Source: Planctomycetota bacterium (GTDB lineage: Bacteria > Planctomycetota > PUPC01 > JACPCR01). From it: a stretch of 64,000 bases of DNA. Positions 26,973 to 35,217 of this stretch are shown piece by piece. How positions within the stretch are numbered: the first letter of the stretch is position 1; every line of letters begins with the position of its first letter. The notes under the pieces were generated by a model. That model was not told the origin of the DNA and ran no database searches. It was given only the letters and a program-made list of their open reading frames with translations. The DNA is taken from assembly GCA_016179685.1 (NCBI GenBank), contig JACPCR010000104.1:1-64000 (forward strand), in the 5' to 3' direction. The translations under genes were made by a program, and so were the position numbers.

Positions 26973-28409
26973 TTACCTATCCAAATAGGCCGGAACATGG
27001 ACGTATCGGCTGAACACCTTGCGTTCGCGGTCATCCGAGTCTCTGACGACGATGAGGATTCCCACGAGGGCGGGAAGATCGGGGTTCGGGGGGATGGCCC
27101 CAACGGGCCAGAAGAAGGCGAAGGAAGCGGGGTAGCCGAGCCCCCCGTCGGGGTCCTCGTTGCCGAGGGGCAGCCGGCCATCCTTATCGTCGTCGCTGTT
27201 GCCATCACCATCCGCGTCGCCGGGTGGGTCTTCGTGGATGTGTCCATCCGCATCGAGATCGAGGTAGTAAATAACTTGGAGGGAAACGACATTGGAGGAG
27301 ACGGTGCGCCAATCGGGGAAGGTGGCGACAGACTTATCGACGTTGGCATCGGCGATATCGCCGGCGGTGAGCATGGCGAAGGCGAGGTCCAGAGGCTGGC
27401 CGCTCACGGTTCGAAATCGGATGAGGCTGGCGCGCCGGGGATCGGTCGAGCCATCCTTGAGGTTGAGCGAGTAACAGACCTGGATGAGGCCGTCGGTAGG
27501 GTCTTCGATGAGGAATCCGACGCCATCGCGGCGGTAGTGCCGCGTGGTGTCATATTCACCGCCGCCGGAGGGATGATTGACTCCTTTGAAGCGGGGAGTG
27601 ATTCCGGAGACGCGGTAGACGGCCCCGGAGATTTCACGGGCCATTTTATCGAGGATATAGCGGGCCTCGGCATGGATTTCGACCTTGGAATCGGTGCTGG
27701 AGGTCACGGTGCCGGCCTGGAAAAAGATGTAGGACACGGCGCCCATCATCATCGCCGTGAGGGCCATGGCGACGAGCAGCTCGACGAGCGTGAAGGCGCT
27801 GGGTCGGCCGAGCGGGCCGCGAAGCAGTGCGGCCCGCCGGCGCAGCGGCGGGGCTACTTCGCGGACAGCCCGCCGGCACAGCGGCGGGCCTACTTCGCGG
27901 TCCGAGCGGTCCGAGCGGTCCGAGTAGCGCGGTCGCTGTGCGACCGCAGGATTTCCGGCTGCCCGCCGGCGCAGCGGCGGGCCTACCTCGCGGTCCGAGC
28001 GGTCCGAGCGGTCCGAGTAGCGCGGTCGCTGTGCGACCGCAGCATTTCCGGCTGCCCGCCGGCGCAGCGGCGGGCCTACCTCGCGGACGGCCCGCCGGCG
28101 CAGCGGCGGGCCTACTTCGCGGTCCGAGCGGTCCGAGCGGTCCGAGTAGCGCGGTCGCTGTGCGACCGCAGCATTTCCGGCTGCCCGCCGGCGCAGCGGC
28201 GGGGCTACCTCGCGGACGGCCCGCCGGCACAGCGGCGGGCCTACCTCGCGGTCCGAGCGGTCCGAGCGGTCCGAGCGGTCCGAGCGGTCCGAGCGGTCCG
28301 AGTAGCGCGGTCGCTGTGCGACCGCAGCATTTCCGGCTGCCCGCCGGCGCAGCGGCGGGCCTACTTCGCGGTCCCCTGGTTCTGCTTCCTGTGCTTTCAT
28401 CTTAGCCAC
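26973..28409 (-). CDS. PilW/GspJ-like minor prepilin, 5' region replaced by a REPIN array
   Basis: The conserved part begins at the prepilin cleavage/methylation motif FTLVELLVAMALTAMMMGAVSY (codons near 27800) and continues for ~275 residues, as usual for PilW/GspJ. It includes a Ca-binding-like acidic run (DADGHIHEDPPGDADGDGN). Between the only ATG (28409) and this motif lie about 200 Arg-rich codons that are the translation of a palindromic array (27832-28364). A prepilin leader of that size would be unprecedented, and no ATG, GTG or TTG lies close to the motif. The native start is therefore missing, or the gene is translated in an unusual way. The coordinates give the maximal open frame; the real mature region is 26973 to about 27805. 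Confidence 0.65.
   Translation of the reverse strand: MAKMKAQEAEPGDREVGPPLRRRAAGNAAVAQRPRYSDRSDRSDRSDRSDRSDREVGPPLCRRAVREVAPPLRRRAAGNAAVAQRPRYSDRSDRSDREVGPPLRRRAVREVGPPLRRRAAGNAAVAQRPRYSDRSDRSDREVGPPLRRRAAGNPAVAQRPRYSDRSDRSDREVGPPLCRRAVREVAPPLRRRAALLRGPLGRPSAFTLVELLVAMALTAMMMGAVSYIFFQAGTVTSSTDSKVEIHAEARYILDKMAREISGAVYRVSGITPRFKGVNHPSGGGEYDTTRHYRRDGVGFLIEDPTDGLIQVCYSLNLKDGSTDPRRASLIRFRTVSGQPLDLAFAMLTAGDIADANVDKSVATFPDWRTVSSNVVSLQVIYYLDLDADGHIHEDPPGDADGDGNSDDDKDGRLPLGNEDPDGGLGYPASFAFFWPVGAIPPNPDLPALVGILIVVRDSDDRERKVFSRYVHVPAYLDR
27832..28364. repeat. Tandem array of four 63-bp REPINs plus four single REPs
   Basis: Hairpin Q (GTAGC, stem GCGGTCGC/GCGACCGC) and hairpin P (stem GCCCGCCG/CGGCGGGC, then CTAC) face each other across a short spacer to make REPINs at 27924-27986, 28017-28079, 28146-28208 and 28302-28364, all exactly 63 bp. 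Extra P copies start at 27832, 27868, 28090 and 28219. Runs of the 9-mer TCCGAGCGG (two to six) lie between units. P-to-P spacings are 36, 93, 93, 36, 93, 36 and 120 bases, all multiples of three. Confidence 0.9.
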
Positions 28410-28430
28410 GCGATTGAAAATCCAAAACTG

Positions 28431-29297
28431 TCAGTTTCTCCTGACCTGCGTCACGAAGGTGCGGACGGGCGGCGGATTCCGTTCGGGCCGCAAGCTGGTG
28501 GTGAAATTCCGGTAGACGAGGATATCGGCCCGGGCGACGTCGGTCATTCCAGCGGTGATGCCGCTCAGGATGACGACGAAGGAATATTCGGTGTTCGGGT
28601 TGGTGTAGGGGACGATGAACTGGGGCGGATTGAGGGCTTCGATCCAGACGGATCGATGGAGCACACGCGGGTTGGTATCGAAGAAGTTCGTTGTCACGGT
28701 ACCTGGGATGGTATTGGTCTTCTTACCGAGGATGATGAAGCTGGTGCCGGGGACGACGTCATCGCCGCTGCCGTTACGGTCAGGATCGAAAAGCACGGTG
28801 GGATTGGCCGGTGATTCACCGAAGGTGAGGCGGTTGGCGGTATTGGCGGTGATCTCGTAGACCTTTCCGGCGAAGCGGCCGGAGGTGAGCATGAAGACGT
28901 AAGTTTGCCAGGCATTGGCGGTCCAGCCGGGGTTGGCCCCATTGACGAGGCAGTCGAGTTTGTCATCCTCGGCGTCATCGACGATGGCGGAGAGGGTGCC
29001 GATGTTGTTTCCGGGCTGCGTATAAGAAGGAAACTGGCTGACGATGCCGGGATCGACCTTCAGGTATTCGAGGGCGGCATCGCCGACGATGGCGGCGCAG
29101 GAGTTCTCGACGGAGGCCCGGCTGGCATCGAGTCCGACGGGGAACAGGGCGAGGATGCCGAGGAGGCCGAACATGAGGACGAACATGGCGAGGCTGACCT
29201 CGAGGATGGTGAAGCCCCCGGAGGTTATCGACGGACCGGTCCATCCATTCTGAACGCGGCCTGGCTCCCTCCGAAAGGGATTCTCCCATGGGGACAA
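28431..29297 (-). CDS. PilV/GspI-like minor prepilin, start uncertain
   Basis: The prepilin motif is GGFTILEVSLAMFVLMFGLLGILAL, with Glu at +5 of the mature protein, followed by ~250 residues ending TFVTQVRRN. No ATG lies in frame near the motif. The TTG at 29297 would give a leader of about 30 residues but lacks a Shine-Dalgarno sequence; the open frame reaches an ATG at 29498 only through repeat sequence. An ATG at 29246-29248 preceded by GGAGGGAG is out of frame and meets a stop after seven codons, as if a small indel near GGACCGGTCC had shifted it. It lies between the GspH-like and PilW-like genes, the usual PilV position. Confidence 0.65.
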   Translation of the reverse strand: MSPWENPFRREPGRVQNGWTGPSITSGGFTILEVSLAMFVLMFGLLGILALFPVGLDASRASVENSCAAIVGDAALEYLKVDPGIVSQFPSYTQPGNNIGTLSAIVDDAEDDKLDCLVNGANPGWTANAWQTYVFMLTSGRFAGKVYEITANTANRLTFGESPANPTVLFDPDRNGSGDDVVPGTSFIILGKKTNTIPGTVTTNFFDTNPRVLHRSVWIEALNPPQFIVPYTNPNTEYSFVVILSGITAGMTDVARADILVYRNFTTSLRPERNPPPVRTFVTQVRRN

Positions 29298-29440
29298 GTG
29301 CGGAAACGGGATCCCTCCCACTGGGACAAGTGCGGGAGGCCGCAACGAAAGTTGGAGTGACGGCCTGCCTGCCCTGTCTGCGTGCGTGCCGCACGCACAG
29401 GCAGGCGCGCCGCTTTGCTGCGCGGCGCAGACAGGCTTTA
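29281..29440. repeat. Direct repeats and GC hairpins upstream of the pilV-like gene
   Basis: Two copies of CTCCCAYTGGGACAAGTGCGG-like sequence lie at ~29283 and ~29315; a third is at ~38386. Then come hairpins GTGCGTGC/GCACGCAC and GCGCCGC/GCGGCGC flanked by CTGTCTG/CAGACAG. Confidence 0.55.
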
Positions 29441-29588
29441 GCCGTTGCCTGTGTAACCTGTCACGTCGGGAGGCGGACGCGGCGCGGAGAAATGACAACC
29501 CAAGACTTTAACGTTTCGAGGCGGCATGGAGGATGAATTTCCCATATTTTTCTCTCCGGCGTCCCCGCCGGGACGCCAGGAAAAAAAA

Positions 29589-30284
29589 TTATTCCTTATC
29601 GGGGTCGATGGCGCGGACGCGGCCCGTGAGCTTGCTGATCTCGAGGGCCCTGTAAACCCAGCCTCTACCCAGTTCATTGGTATCGATGTTCCCATTCCCA
29701 TTGAAATCGCCCTTGATGATGTTGTCGGCCGGGGCGAGCCAGTCGGCAGAGCTGCGCACGGAACGGAGGTCGACGAGGTAGATGCGGATGGCGACGGCGT
29801 TCTGGTCGGCGGCGGAAGCGCCGGCTTCGAGGGTGAGGGAGCCGTCGGCCTTGAAAAGGAAAGGCGTATAGCGATTGCCCAAGGTGGTGGCAGAGACGGG
29901 GAAGGTGTCGCCGAGCACGCCGTCCTGGCGGACGCGCCTGGGCATCACGTGGACGAACTGGGCGAGCTCGCTGGGGAGCGTCTTCCCGTTCATGATGGTC
30001 TCGAAATAGCTGTAGGAATCGGTAGCGCCGGCGATCTTGGTGAAGTCCGTGGGCGTGGCCTGAATGAAGGTGCAGGGCCCCGTGACTCGGCGGTTGATGG
30101 CGTACATTCGGAGGTTCATGAGGGCTGCGGAGCCGACGGCCGAGCTGGTCCGGAGATGCCGGCCGCGGGTGAGCGGGAGAATGGCCGGGATGGTGATGGT
30201 AGCGACGAGGGCGATGATACCGAACACCACGATCAATTCAGTGAGGGTGTAGCCGCGGTCAACAAGCTTCGAGCGAAGGGGCAT
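29589..30284 (-). CDS. GspH/FimT-like pseudopilin with EF-hand/dockerin-like tail
   Basis: The product has 231 residues. The ATG at 30282-30284 gives leader MPLRSKLVDRG before YTLTELIVVFGIIALVA, a prepilin motif with Glu +5; an in-frame upstream ATG is less likely. The body resembles GspH/FimT only weakly. Near the C-terminus GDFNGNGNIDTNELGRGW has the Asp/Asn spacing of a dockerin-type or EF-hand calcium loop, unusual in a minor pseudopilin. It sits between the second GspG-like gene and the PilV-like gene. Confidence 0.75.
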   Translation of the reverse strand: MPLRSKLVDRGYTLTELIVVFGIIALVATITIPAILPLTRGRHLRTSSAVGSAALMNLRMYAINRRVTGPCTFIQATPTDFTKIAGATDSYSYFETIMNGKTLPSELAQFVHVMPRRVRQDGVLGDTFPVSATTLGNRYTPFLFKADGSLTLEAGASAADQNAVAIRIYLVDLRSVRSSADWLAPADNIIKGDFNGNGNIDTNELGRGWVYRALEISKLTGRVRAIDPDKE

Positions 30285-30343
30285 ATTTATTATAATTTGA
30301 TGGGATACAAATATTTTCACGTGTTCCCTGGATTCGTCCACCC

Positions 30344-30386
30344 GTATTCTGCCGACTCTTCCCGCTGGGAGGAGTCAGCAGAATAC
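30344..30386 (-). terminator. Imperfect long hairpin downstream of a pseudopilin gene
   Basis: GTATTCTGC pairs with GCAGAATAC and the stem continues as GACTC/GAGTC and CCC/GGG with one mismatch and a three-base loop. It lies in the 226-base spacer after the gene ending at 30511, otherwise empty. Confidence 0.5.
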
Positions 30387-30510
30387 TCCACAGAATTTAT
30401 CTCCCAAATGATTCTTCCCGTTGAGCAACTAATAGCTGATTGGGAGAAAATTCGATTTTTTCAATAAACGAAACGGCGGAGGAAGGGCGAAACCCATCCT
30501 CCGCCGTCTA

Positions 30511-31242
30511 CTATTTCGCGCGGATGAAGTTATTGATATCGTCACCGACCTCGTTGCCAGCGACGCGTTCTCGGCCGTTGAAATTGACCTCAGCGGCGTC
30601 ATCGGTCCCGTTCTGCCCGTCGTCATCGAAGCCGTTCTGCCAGCCGACAACGGTAGGCAGGGCGCTTTTCCGATTCGGGCCGAGGGAGTAGATATCGAAG
30701 TCCGGGTTGTTGTTGGGTAGCCCTTCGAAGGCGGTATTGGTTGTATTATCTCCCTCGTTATTGTCATAGATATAAGGATTCTGCCACGGGTCGAAGAAGG
30801 CGAAGGCATTGAAGGGAGCGACGGCGCCCCCGGCGATGAGAACGGAGTCGCCGACGTTATGGTTCATGGTGCCTTTCTGGGCGACCTCGTTGGTTTTGAA
30901 CTCGATGAAAGCGGTGCGGGAGCGGCGCGTGGACAGGTAATGCACCATGAGGATATTGCTTCGAAGCTCGGGTGAATTGGTGACGCCTGCGCCGGGCGTG
31001 AAGCTGAACGCAGGCGAGACATTGAGGAGGTCGGGGCTGCCCGTGGTGCGGTCCGGCGGCAGGGACCGCTCATTTTCCTGATAGAGGGACAGGGCCATCT
31101 GTAGGCGTCCGACATCGCCTCTAGCCTGGCCGATGGCCGCCTTGCGCTGGACCATGGGGATGGTGACGATCAAGGAGGTAGCCAGGATGAAAATCAAGGC
31201 GATGACGAGCGCCAGCTCGATGAGGGTGAAACCGCGCTTCAT
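30511..31242 (-). CDS. GspG-like major pseudopilin paralogue
   Basis: The product has 243 residues. The start at 31242 gives the classic short leader MKRG before FTLIELALVIALIFILA; an in-frame ATG at 31272 is the alternative. The C-terminus has the GspG calcium-loop pattern: DIYSLGPN, then acidic residues, then DDINNF (family: DIxSxGxD...DIxNW). It is longer than usual GspG (~140). It probably forms part of the pseudopilus shaft, with its paralogue directly upstream. Confidence 0.8.
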   Translation of the reverse strand: MKRGFTLIELALVIALIFILATSLIVTIPMVQRKAAIGQARGDVGRLQMALSLYQENERSLPPDRTTGSPDLLNVSPAFSFTPGAGVTNSPELRSNILMVHYLSTRRSRTAFIEFKTNEVAQKGTMNHNVGDSVLIAGGAVAPFNAFAFFDPWQNPYIYDNNEGDNTTNTAFEGLPNNNPDFDIYSLGPNRKSALPTVVGWQNGFDDDGQNGTDDAAEVNFNGRERVAGNEVGDDINNFIRAK

Positions 31243-31275
31243 GCCAGGAACATGTTTATTCACAAGGGGCATCCT

Positions 31276-31326
31276 TAGATTTTGGCATGGAAGATCGTCG
31301 AAGTTGGTCTCCCATGCCAAAATCTA
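31276..31326 (-). terminator. 15-bp hairpin overlapping the stop codon of the upstream pseudopilin gene
   Basis: Perfect arms at 31276-31290 and 31312-31326 flank a 21-base loop. The TAG stop of the gene ending at 31324 is inside the arm, so the structure forms in its mRNA and just precedes the next gene. Confidence 0.65.
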
Positions 31327-31992
31327 CTTCGACCAGTTATTGATATCGTCATTCTTGGAGCCTGCATTGATCCCCGAGGCATCCGTTCCGACGTTATCGC
31401 CTTCGTTATCCAACTCGTTGGGGCCGAAGGCATAAATATCGAAACTGCGAGTATTCTTGTTGTTGTTATCGAAGGCAGTCGTTTCAGGACTGTTGAGATC
31501 GTAAACGGGGCTTTGCCCCCAGGGGTCGAGCAGGAGCGGGGCATAGACGTCGGTCACCGGCTTGGTGTACTTAGGATTCCACTTGGCGGTGATATTGGCA
31601 TAGGTATCTCCGATGACCGTGTACTTGGTGATATCGAGGTCGTCTTCCTTGACTTCGATATAGGGGCCGCTTTTTTTTCCGACGAAGAGCATGAACATGA
31701 GTAGGGCGTTGGACCGTTCCTTAAGCGAGGCGGGGCCGGAGAGGCTGAGGCCCGTGGCGGCGGTGAAATCGGCGACGGCATCATAGGGGAAGAATCCCCA
31801 TTCGGTCTCGAAGGTCTTGATGGCCACCTCGACGTTCCGGATTTGGGTGCTGCAGAGGCTCTTCTTCGCGCTTTCCCGGGCGATGGAGAGCCCGCCGAGG
31901 AGAAGCCCGGCGAGGACGCCCATGATGCCGATGACGACGATCAGCTCGATGAGGGTGAAGGCGGACCTGCGGGCGGGTAATGGTGTTTTCAT
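31324..31992 (-). CDS. GspG-like major pseudopilin
   Basis: The product has 222 residues with leader MKTPLPARRSA before FTLIELIVVIGIMGVLAGLLL, the N-terminal methylated helix of type II secretion pseudopilins and type IV pilins. PLLLDPWGQSPVYDL matches the GspG 'DPWGxPYxY' segment. The C-terminus DIYAFGPNELDNEGDN...DDINNW matches the GspG calcium-binding loop. It follows the GspF gene in the operon order of type II secretion systems, so it is the best candidate for the shaft subunit. Confidence 0.85.
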   Translation of the reverse strand: MKTPLPARRSAFTLIELIVVIGIMGVLAGLLLGGLSIARESAKKSLCSTQIRNVEVAIKTFETEWGFFPYDAVADFTAATGLSLSGPASLKERSNALLMFMLFVGKKSGPYIEVKEDDLDITKYTVIGDTYANITAKWNPKYTKPVTDVYAPLLLDPWGQSPVYDLNSPETTAFDNNNKNTRSFDIYAFGPNELDNEGDNVGTDASGINAGSKNDDINNWSK

Positions 31993-32117
31993 GGCAATTA
32001 GCCTTGGACAGGTGAGGGTAACGAATTGAACTGCATGGGCTTATTTTCGGGCTCGGCGGCTCATACTGACGGGCGCCTCCTGAAGGCTCTTTAGGGCCTT
32101 TCTAAGGGCTTCTTCCC

Positions 32118-32164
32118 AGTCAACCGCTCCAGGAGGTACGCCAGCACTTTCGGAGCGGTTGACT
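32118..32164 (-). terminator. 13-bp hairpin overlapping the gspF stop codon
   Basis: AGTCAACCGCTCC at 32118-32130 pairs exactly with 32152-32164 around a 21-base loop. The TAG stop (32163-32165) lies in the stem, the same geometry as the 31276-31326 hairpin. Confidence 0.65.
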
Positions 32165-33413
32165 ATCCGCCCATCTTCTCCATGAGGGAGATGAGGGGCA
32201 TGAAGAGGGCGATGACGATGAATCCGACGGCGACCCCCATGAACACGATGAGGAGGGGCTCGATGAGGCTCATGAGGCCCCCGACGAGTGCGTCGACGTC
32301 ATCGTCATAGGTATCGGCGATCTTGATGAGCATCTTATCGAGCTCGCCGGTCTCTTCGCCGACGTCGATCATATTGACGACCATGGCATCGACGACCTTG
32401 CTCTGGGCGAGGGGCCCGGCGATATTCTCGCCTTCGCGGATGCTTTCATGGACCTTTTGGATGGCGTTGGCGATGACGATGTTCCCGGTGGCATCCTTGA
32501 CGATGGACAGGGCCTCGAGAATGGGCACGCCGGAGCTGATCAGGGTGCCGAGGGTCCGGCAGAACCGGGAGATGGTGGACTTGCTGACGATGATGCCGAA
32601 CAGGGGCATCTTGAGGGCGGCCTTGTCGATTAACCACGTCCCGACCTTGGTCATGCTGAGAATTTTCTTGAGGGAGAAGGCCGCGAAGGGGACGCCGGGC
32701 AGCAGATACCAGTAATCTCGGAGGGTATTGCTGATGAAGATGAGGAGCTGGGTGAGCGCCGGCAGATCCAGGTCCATGTCCTCGAACATGGTTTTGAACT
32801 GGGGGATGATCTTGATCATGATGATAGCGAGGATGCCGGTAGCGACGGTGACGACGGCGGCGGGGTAGATCAAGGCGGCGATGACCTGTTTCTTCAATTT
32901 TTCGCTTTTCTCACGGAAGTTGGCGAGGCGTTCGAGGATGGTATCGAGCACGCCGCCTGCCTCGCCGGCCTTGACCATGTTGACGTAGAGCTTATCGAAG
33001 ACCTTCGGAAACTTTTCCATGGCTTCGGAAAGGGTGCTACCGCCTTCGACCTCCTCGGCGACGCAGCCGAGGGCGTACTTGAGGAGGCCTGGCTTTTGCT
33101 GGCTTTCCAGGATTTTGAGGGAGCGGACGATGGGCAGGCCGGCATCGACGAGGGTGGCGAGCTGGCGGGTGAAGGCGGTGAGGTCCTTGGACTTGACGCC
33201 GCCGAAGGTGAGGCCGGGCCCCTTGCGCTTGGCCGCGGCGGGTGCGCCGGGCTTCGGAGCCTCCTTCTTCTTGCCCTTCTTGGGCTGGACGTTCGTGGGG
33301 AAGTAGCCGAGCTGGCGGATTTTGGCGACGGCCTCGTCGTTGTTCTCCGCATCGATCTCGGCCTGAATCTCCTTGCCTTGGCTGTCGAGCGCGTCATAGG
33401 TGAAGGTTTGCAT
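32163..33413 (-). CDS. gspF: Type II secretion / type IV pilus inner-membrane platform protein
   Basis: The product has 416 residues, the normal length. It contains two repeated cytoplasmic T2SSF domains (residues ~75-200 and ~280-400; FTRQLATLVDAGLPIVRSLKIL and FCRTLGTLISSGVPILEALSIV) and three hydrophobic helices. An N-terminal MQTFTYDALDSQGKEI segment is typical of GspF/PilC. The platform protein couples the assembly ATPases to pseudopilus growth. It is placed between gspE-like and gspG-like genes, so an operon is likely. Confidence 0.92.
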   Translation of the reverse strand: MQTFTYDALDSQGKEIQAEIDAENNDEAVAKIRQLGYFPTNVQPKKGKKKEAPKPGAPAAAKRKGPGLTFGGVKSKDLTAFTRQLATLVDAGLPIVRSLKILESQQKPGLLKYALGCVAEEVEGGSTLSEAMEKFPKVFDKLYVNMVKAGEAGGVLDTILERLANFREKSEKLKKQVIAALIYPAAVVTVATGILAIIMIKIIPQFKTMFEDMDLDLPALTQLLIFISNTLRDYWYLLPGVPFAAFSLKKILSMTKVGTWLIDKAALKMPLFGIIVSKSTISRFCRTLGTLISSGVPILEALSIVKDATGNIVIANAIQKVHESIREGENIAGPLAQSKVVDAMVVNMIDVGEETGELDKMLIKIADTYDDDVDALVGGLMSLIEPLLIVFMGVAVGFIVIALFMPLISLMEKMGG

Positions 33414-33482
33414 GGTCAGTCTCGCTGGTTCGGGACGGGGTGGTGGCTGGGAATTTCCGTGTGGATTCGGGCGCCGGCGGCA

Positions 33483-35213
33483 TCAAGAGATGACCGTTTC
33501 CCGGACGACCTCCTCGATGGTGGTGCTGCCTTCATAGATTTTGAGCAATCCGGAGTCGCGGAGTGCGCGCATGCCATCCGTGATGGCCTGCCGGCGGATT
33601 TCGGCCGTGGAGGCGGACTGGAGGATGAGCTCCCGGATCGCATCGCTCATGAGCATGATCTCGAAGAGAGCGGTCCGGCCGCGGTAGCCGGTGTTATTGC
33701 AATTTTCGCATCCTTTCCCGTAGCAGAACTTCTTTCCGGCCATATCCTCCTTGGTGATCTTGATGGAGGCCAACTCGTCGGACTCCGGGACGTAGTCCGT
33801 CTTGCAATGGACGCAGATGGTGCGGACGAGTCTTTGGGCGACGATGGCCTCGATGGTGGCGGCGAGGAGATAGGAATCCACGCCCATATCGATGAGGCGG
33901 GTGATGGTGGACGGGGCGTCATTGGTGTGGAGGGTGCTGAACACGACGTGGCCCGTGAGGGCGGCCTGGATGGCGATCTGGGCGGTCTCGACGTCGCGGA
34001 TTTCGCCGACGAGGATCATGTCGGGGTCCTGACGCAGGATGGCGCGGAGGCAGGCGGCGAAGGTGCACCCGATATCCTCGTGAATCTGGACCTGGATGAT
34101 GCCGGGGAGGTCGTATTCGACGGGGTCCTCGGTGGTGATGATCTTCAGCTCGATCTTATTGGCCTCGCTGAGGGCGCTGTAGAGCGTCGTGGTCTTGCCG
34201 CTGCCCGTGGGGCCCGTGACGAGGATGATGCCGTGGGGCAGGGCCAGGAGCTTCCGGATGCTCGCCAGGTCGTCCTCGCGCAGCCCGATGCGCTCGAGAT
34301 CGAGCGAAACGACGCTGCGGTCGAGCACGCGCATCACGACGCTTTCGCCGAAGAGGCAGGGGAGGGTGGAGATACGGAGGTCGATCGGGTTGCCGCTGAT
34401 GATCAACTCGATGCGTCCGTCCTGCGGGAGGCGAGTTTCGGAGATATCGAGGAGGGACATGACCTTGATGCGGGAGGTGATGGCGAGGGCGAGGTGTTTG
34501 GGCGGCGGCATCATCTCGTAGAGCACGCCATCGACGCGGTAACGGACGCGGAACTCATCCTCGAACGGCTCGAAGTGGATATCGCTGCTCTTGTCCTTGA
34601 TGCCCTGGAGGAGGATGAGGTTGAGGAGCTTGACGACGGGCATGGAGTTGGCCAGCTCCTCGAGGCTGGCGAGGTCGATGGACTGGCTATGCTGGCCCGT
34701 CTGGGCCTCGCCGCTGCCGCCGACGTCTTCGAGCTCGTCGAGGAGGTCCTCGACGGATTCCTCCTGCGACCCGTAGTACTTGGTGATGGCGCGGTCGACG
34801 GCTTCGGGGTCGGCGACGGCCCCGCGGACCTCGCATTGGAGCATGAACTTGAGGTCATCGAGGGCGTGGACGTTGAGGGGATCGGCCATGCCGACGGTGA
34901 GCATGTCGTTTTCGAAGCTGACGGGCACGATGCGGTAGATTTGAGCGACGGAGGAGGAAACGCGGGCGATGACATCGGGGGCAATCTCGATGTTGTCCAC
35001 GTCGACGACGTCCATGCCGGCCTGGTCGGCCAGGGCGCGGAGGATGTCCGGCTGGCTGACGTAACCCAGCTCCACGAGGATGCCGCCAAGCGCTGCCCCC
35101 TTCTCCTTCTGAACCGTGAGGGCCTCGTTCAACTGCTGCTCGGTGATGAGCCCGCGGTCCCGGAGAATCTCTCCCAGAGGTTTTCGCAGGCGCGGGCGTC
35201 GCGTTTCTTGCAT
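33483..35213 (-). CDS. GspE/PilB-family assembly ATPase
   Basis: The product has 576 residues. Residues 1-150 form the MshEN-type N-domain (LGEILRDRGLITEQQLNEAL). Walker A is GPTGSGKTT (residues 334-342), then EDPVEY, the His box TLHTND and LVGEIRD. The tetracysteine zinc element is CVHC near 467 and CENC near 502. It is the hexameric motor that powers pilus or pseudopilus extension. The next gene upstream, pilT, ends five bases before it. Confidence 0.92.
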   Translation of the reverse strand: MQETRRPRLRKPLGEILRDRGLITEQQLNEALTVQKEKGAALGGILVELGYVSQPDILRALADQAGMDVVDVDNIEIAPDVIARVSSSVAQIYRIVPVSFENDMLTVGMADPLNVHALDDLKFMLQCEVRGAVADPEAVDRAITKYYGSQEESVEDLLDELEDVGGSGEAQTGQHSQSIDLASLEELANSMPVVKLLNLILLQGIKDKSSDIHFEPFEDEFRVRYRVDGVLYEMMPPPKHLALAITSRIKVMSLLDISETRLPQDGRIELIISGNPIDLRISTLPCLFGESVVMRVLDRSVVSLDLERIGLREDDLASIRKLLALPHGIILVTGPTGSGKTTTLYSALSEANKIELKIITTEDPVEYDLPGIIQVQIHEDIGCTFAACLRAILRQDPDMILVGEIRDVETAQIAIQAALTGHVVFSTLHTNDAPSTITRLIDMGVDSYLLAATIEAIVAQRLVRTICVHCKTDYVPESDELASIKITKEDMAGKKFCYGKGCENCNNTGYRGRTALFEIMLMSDAIRELILQSASTAEIRRQAITDGMRALRDSGLLKIYEGSTTIEEVVRETVIS

Positions 35214-35217
35214 CCAT

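Noticed and set aside
27832-28364. CRISPR array
   Set aside because: Units are adjacent palindromes with no unique spacers and unequal separations; no cas genes are nearby.
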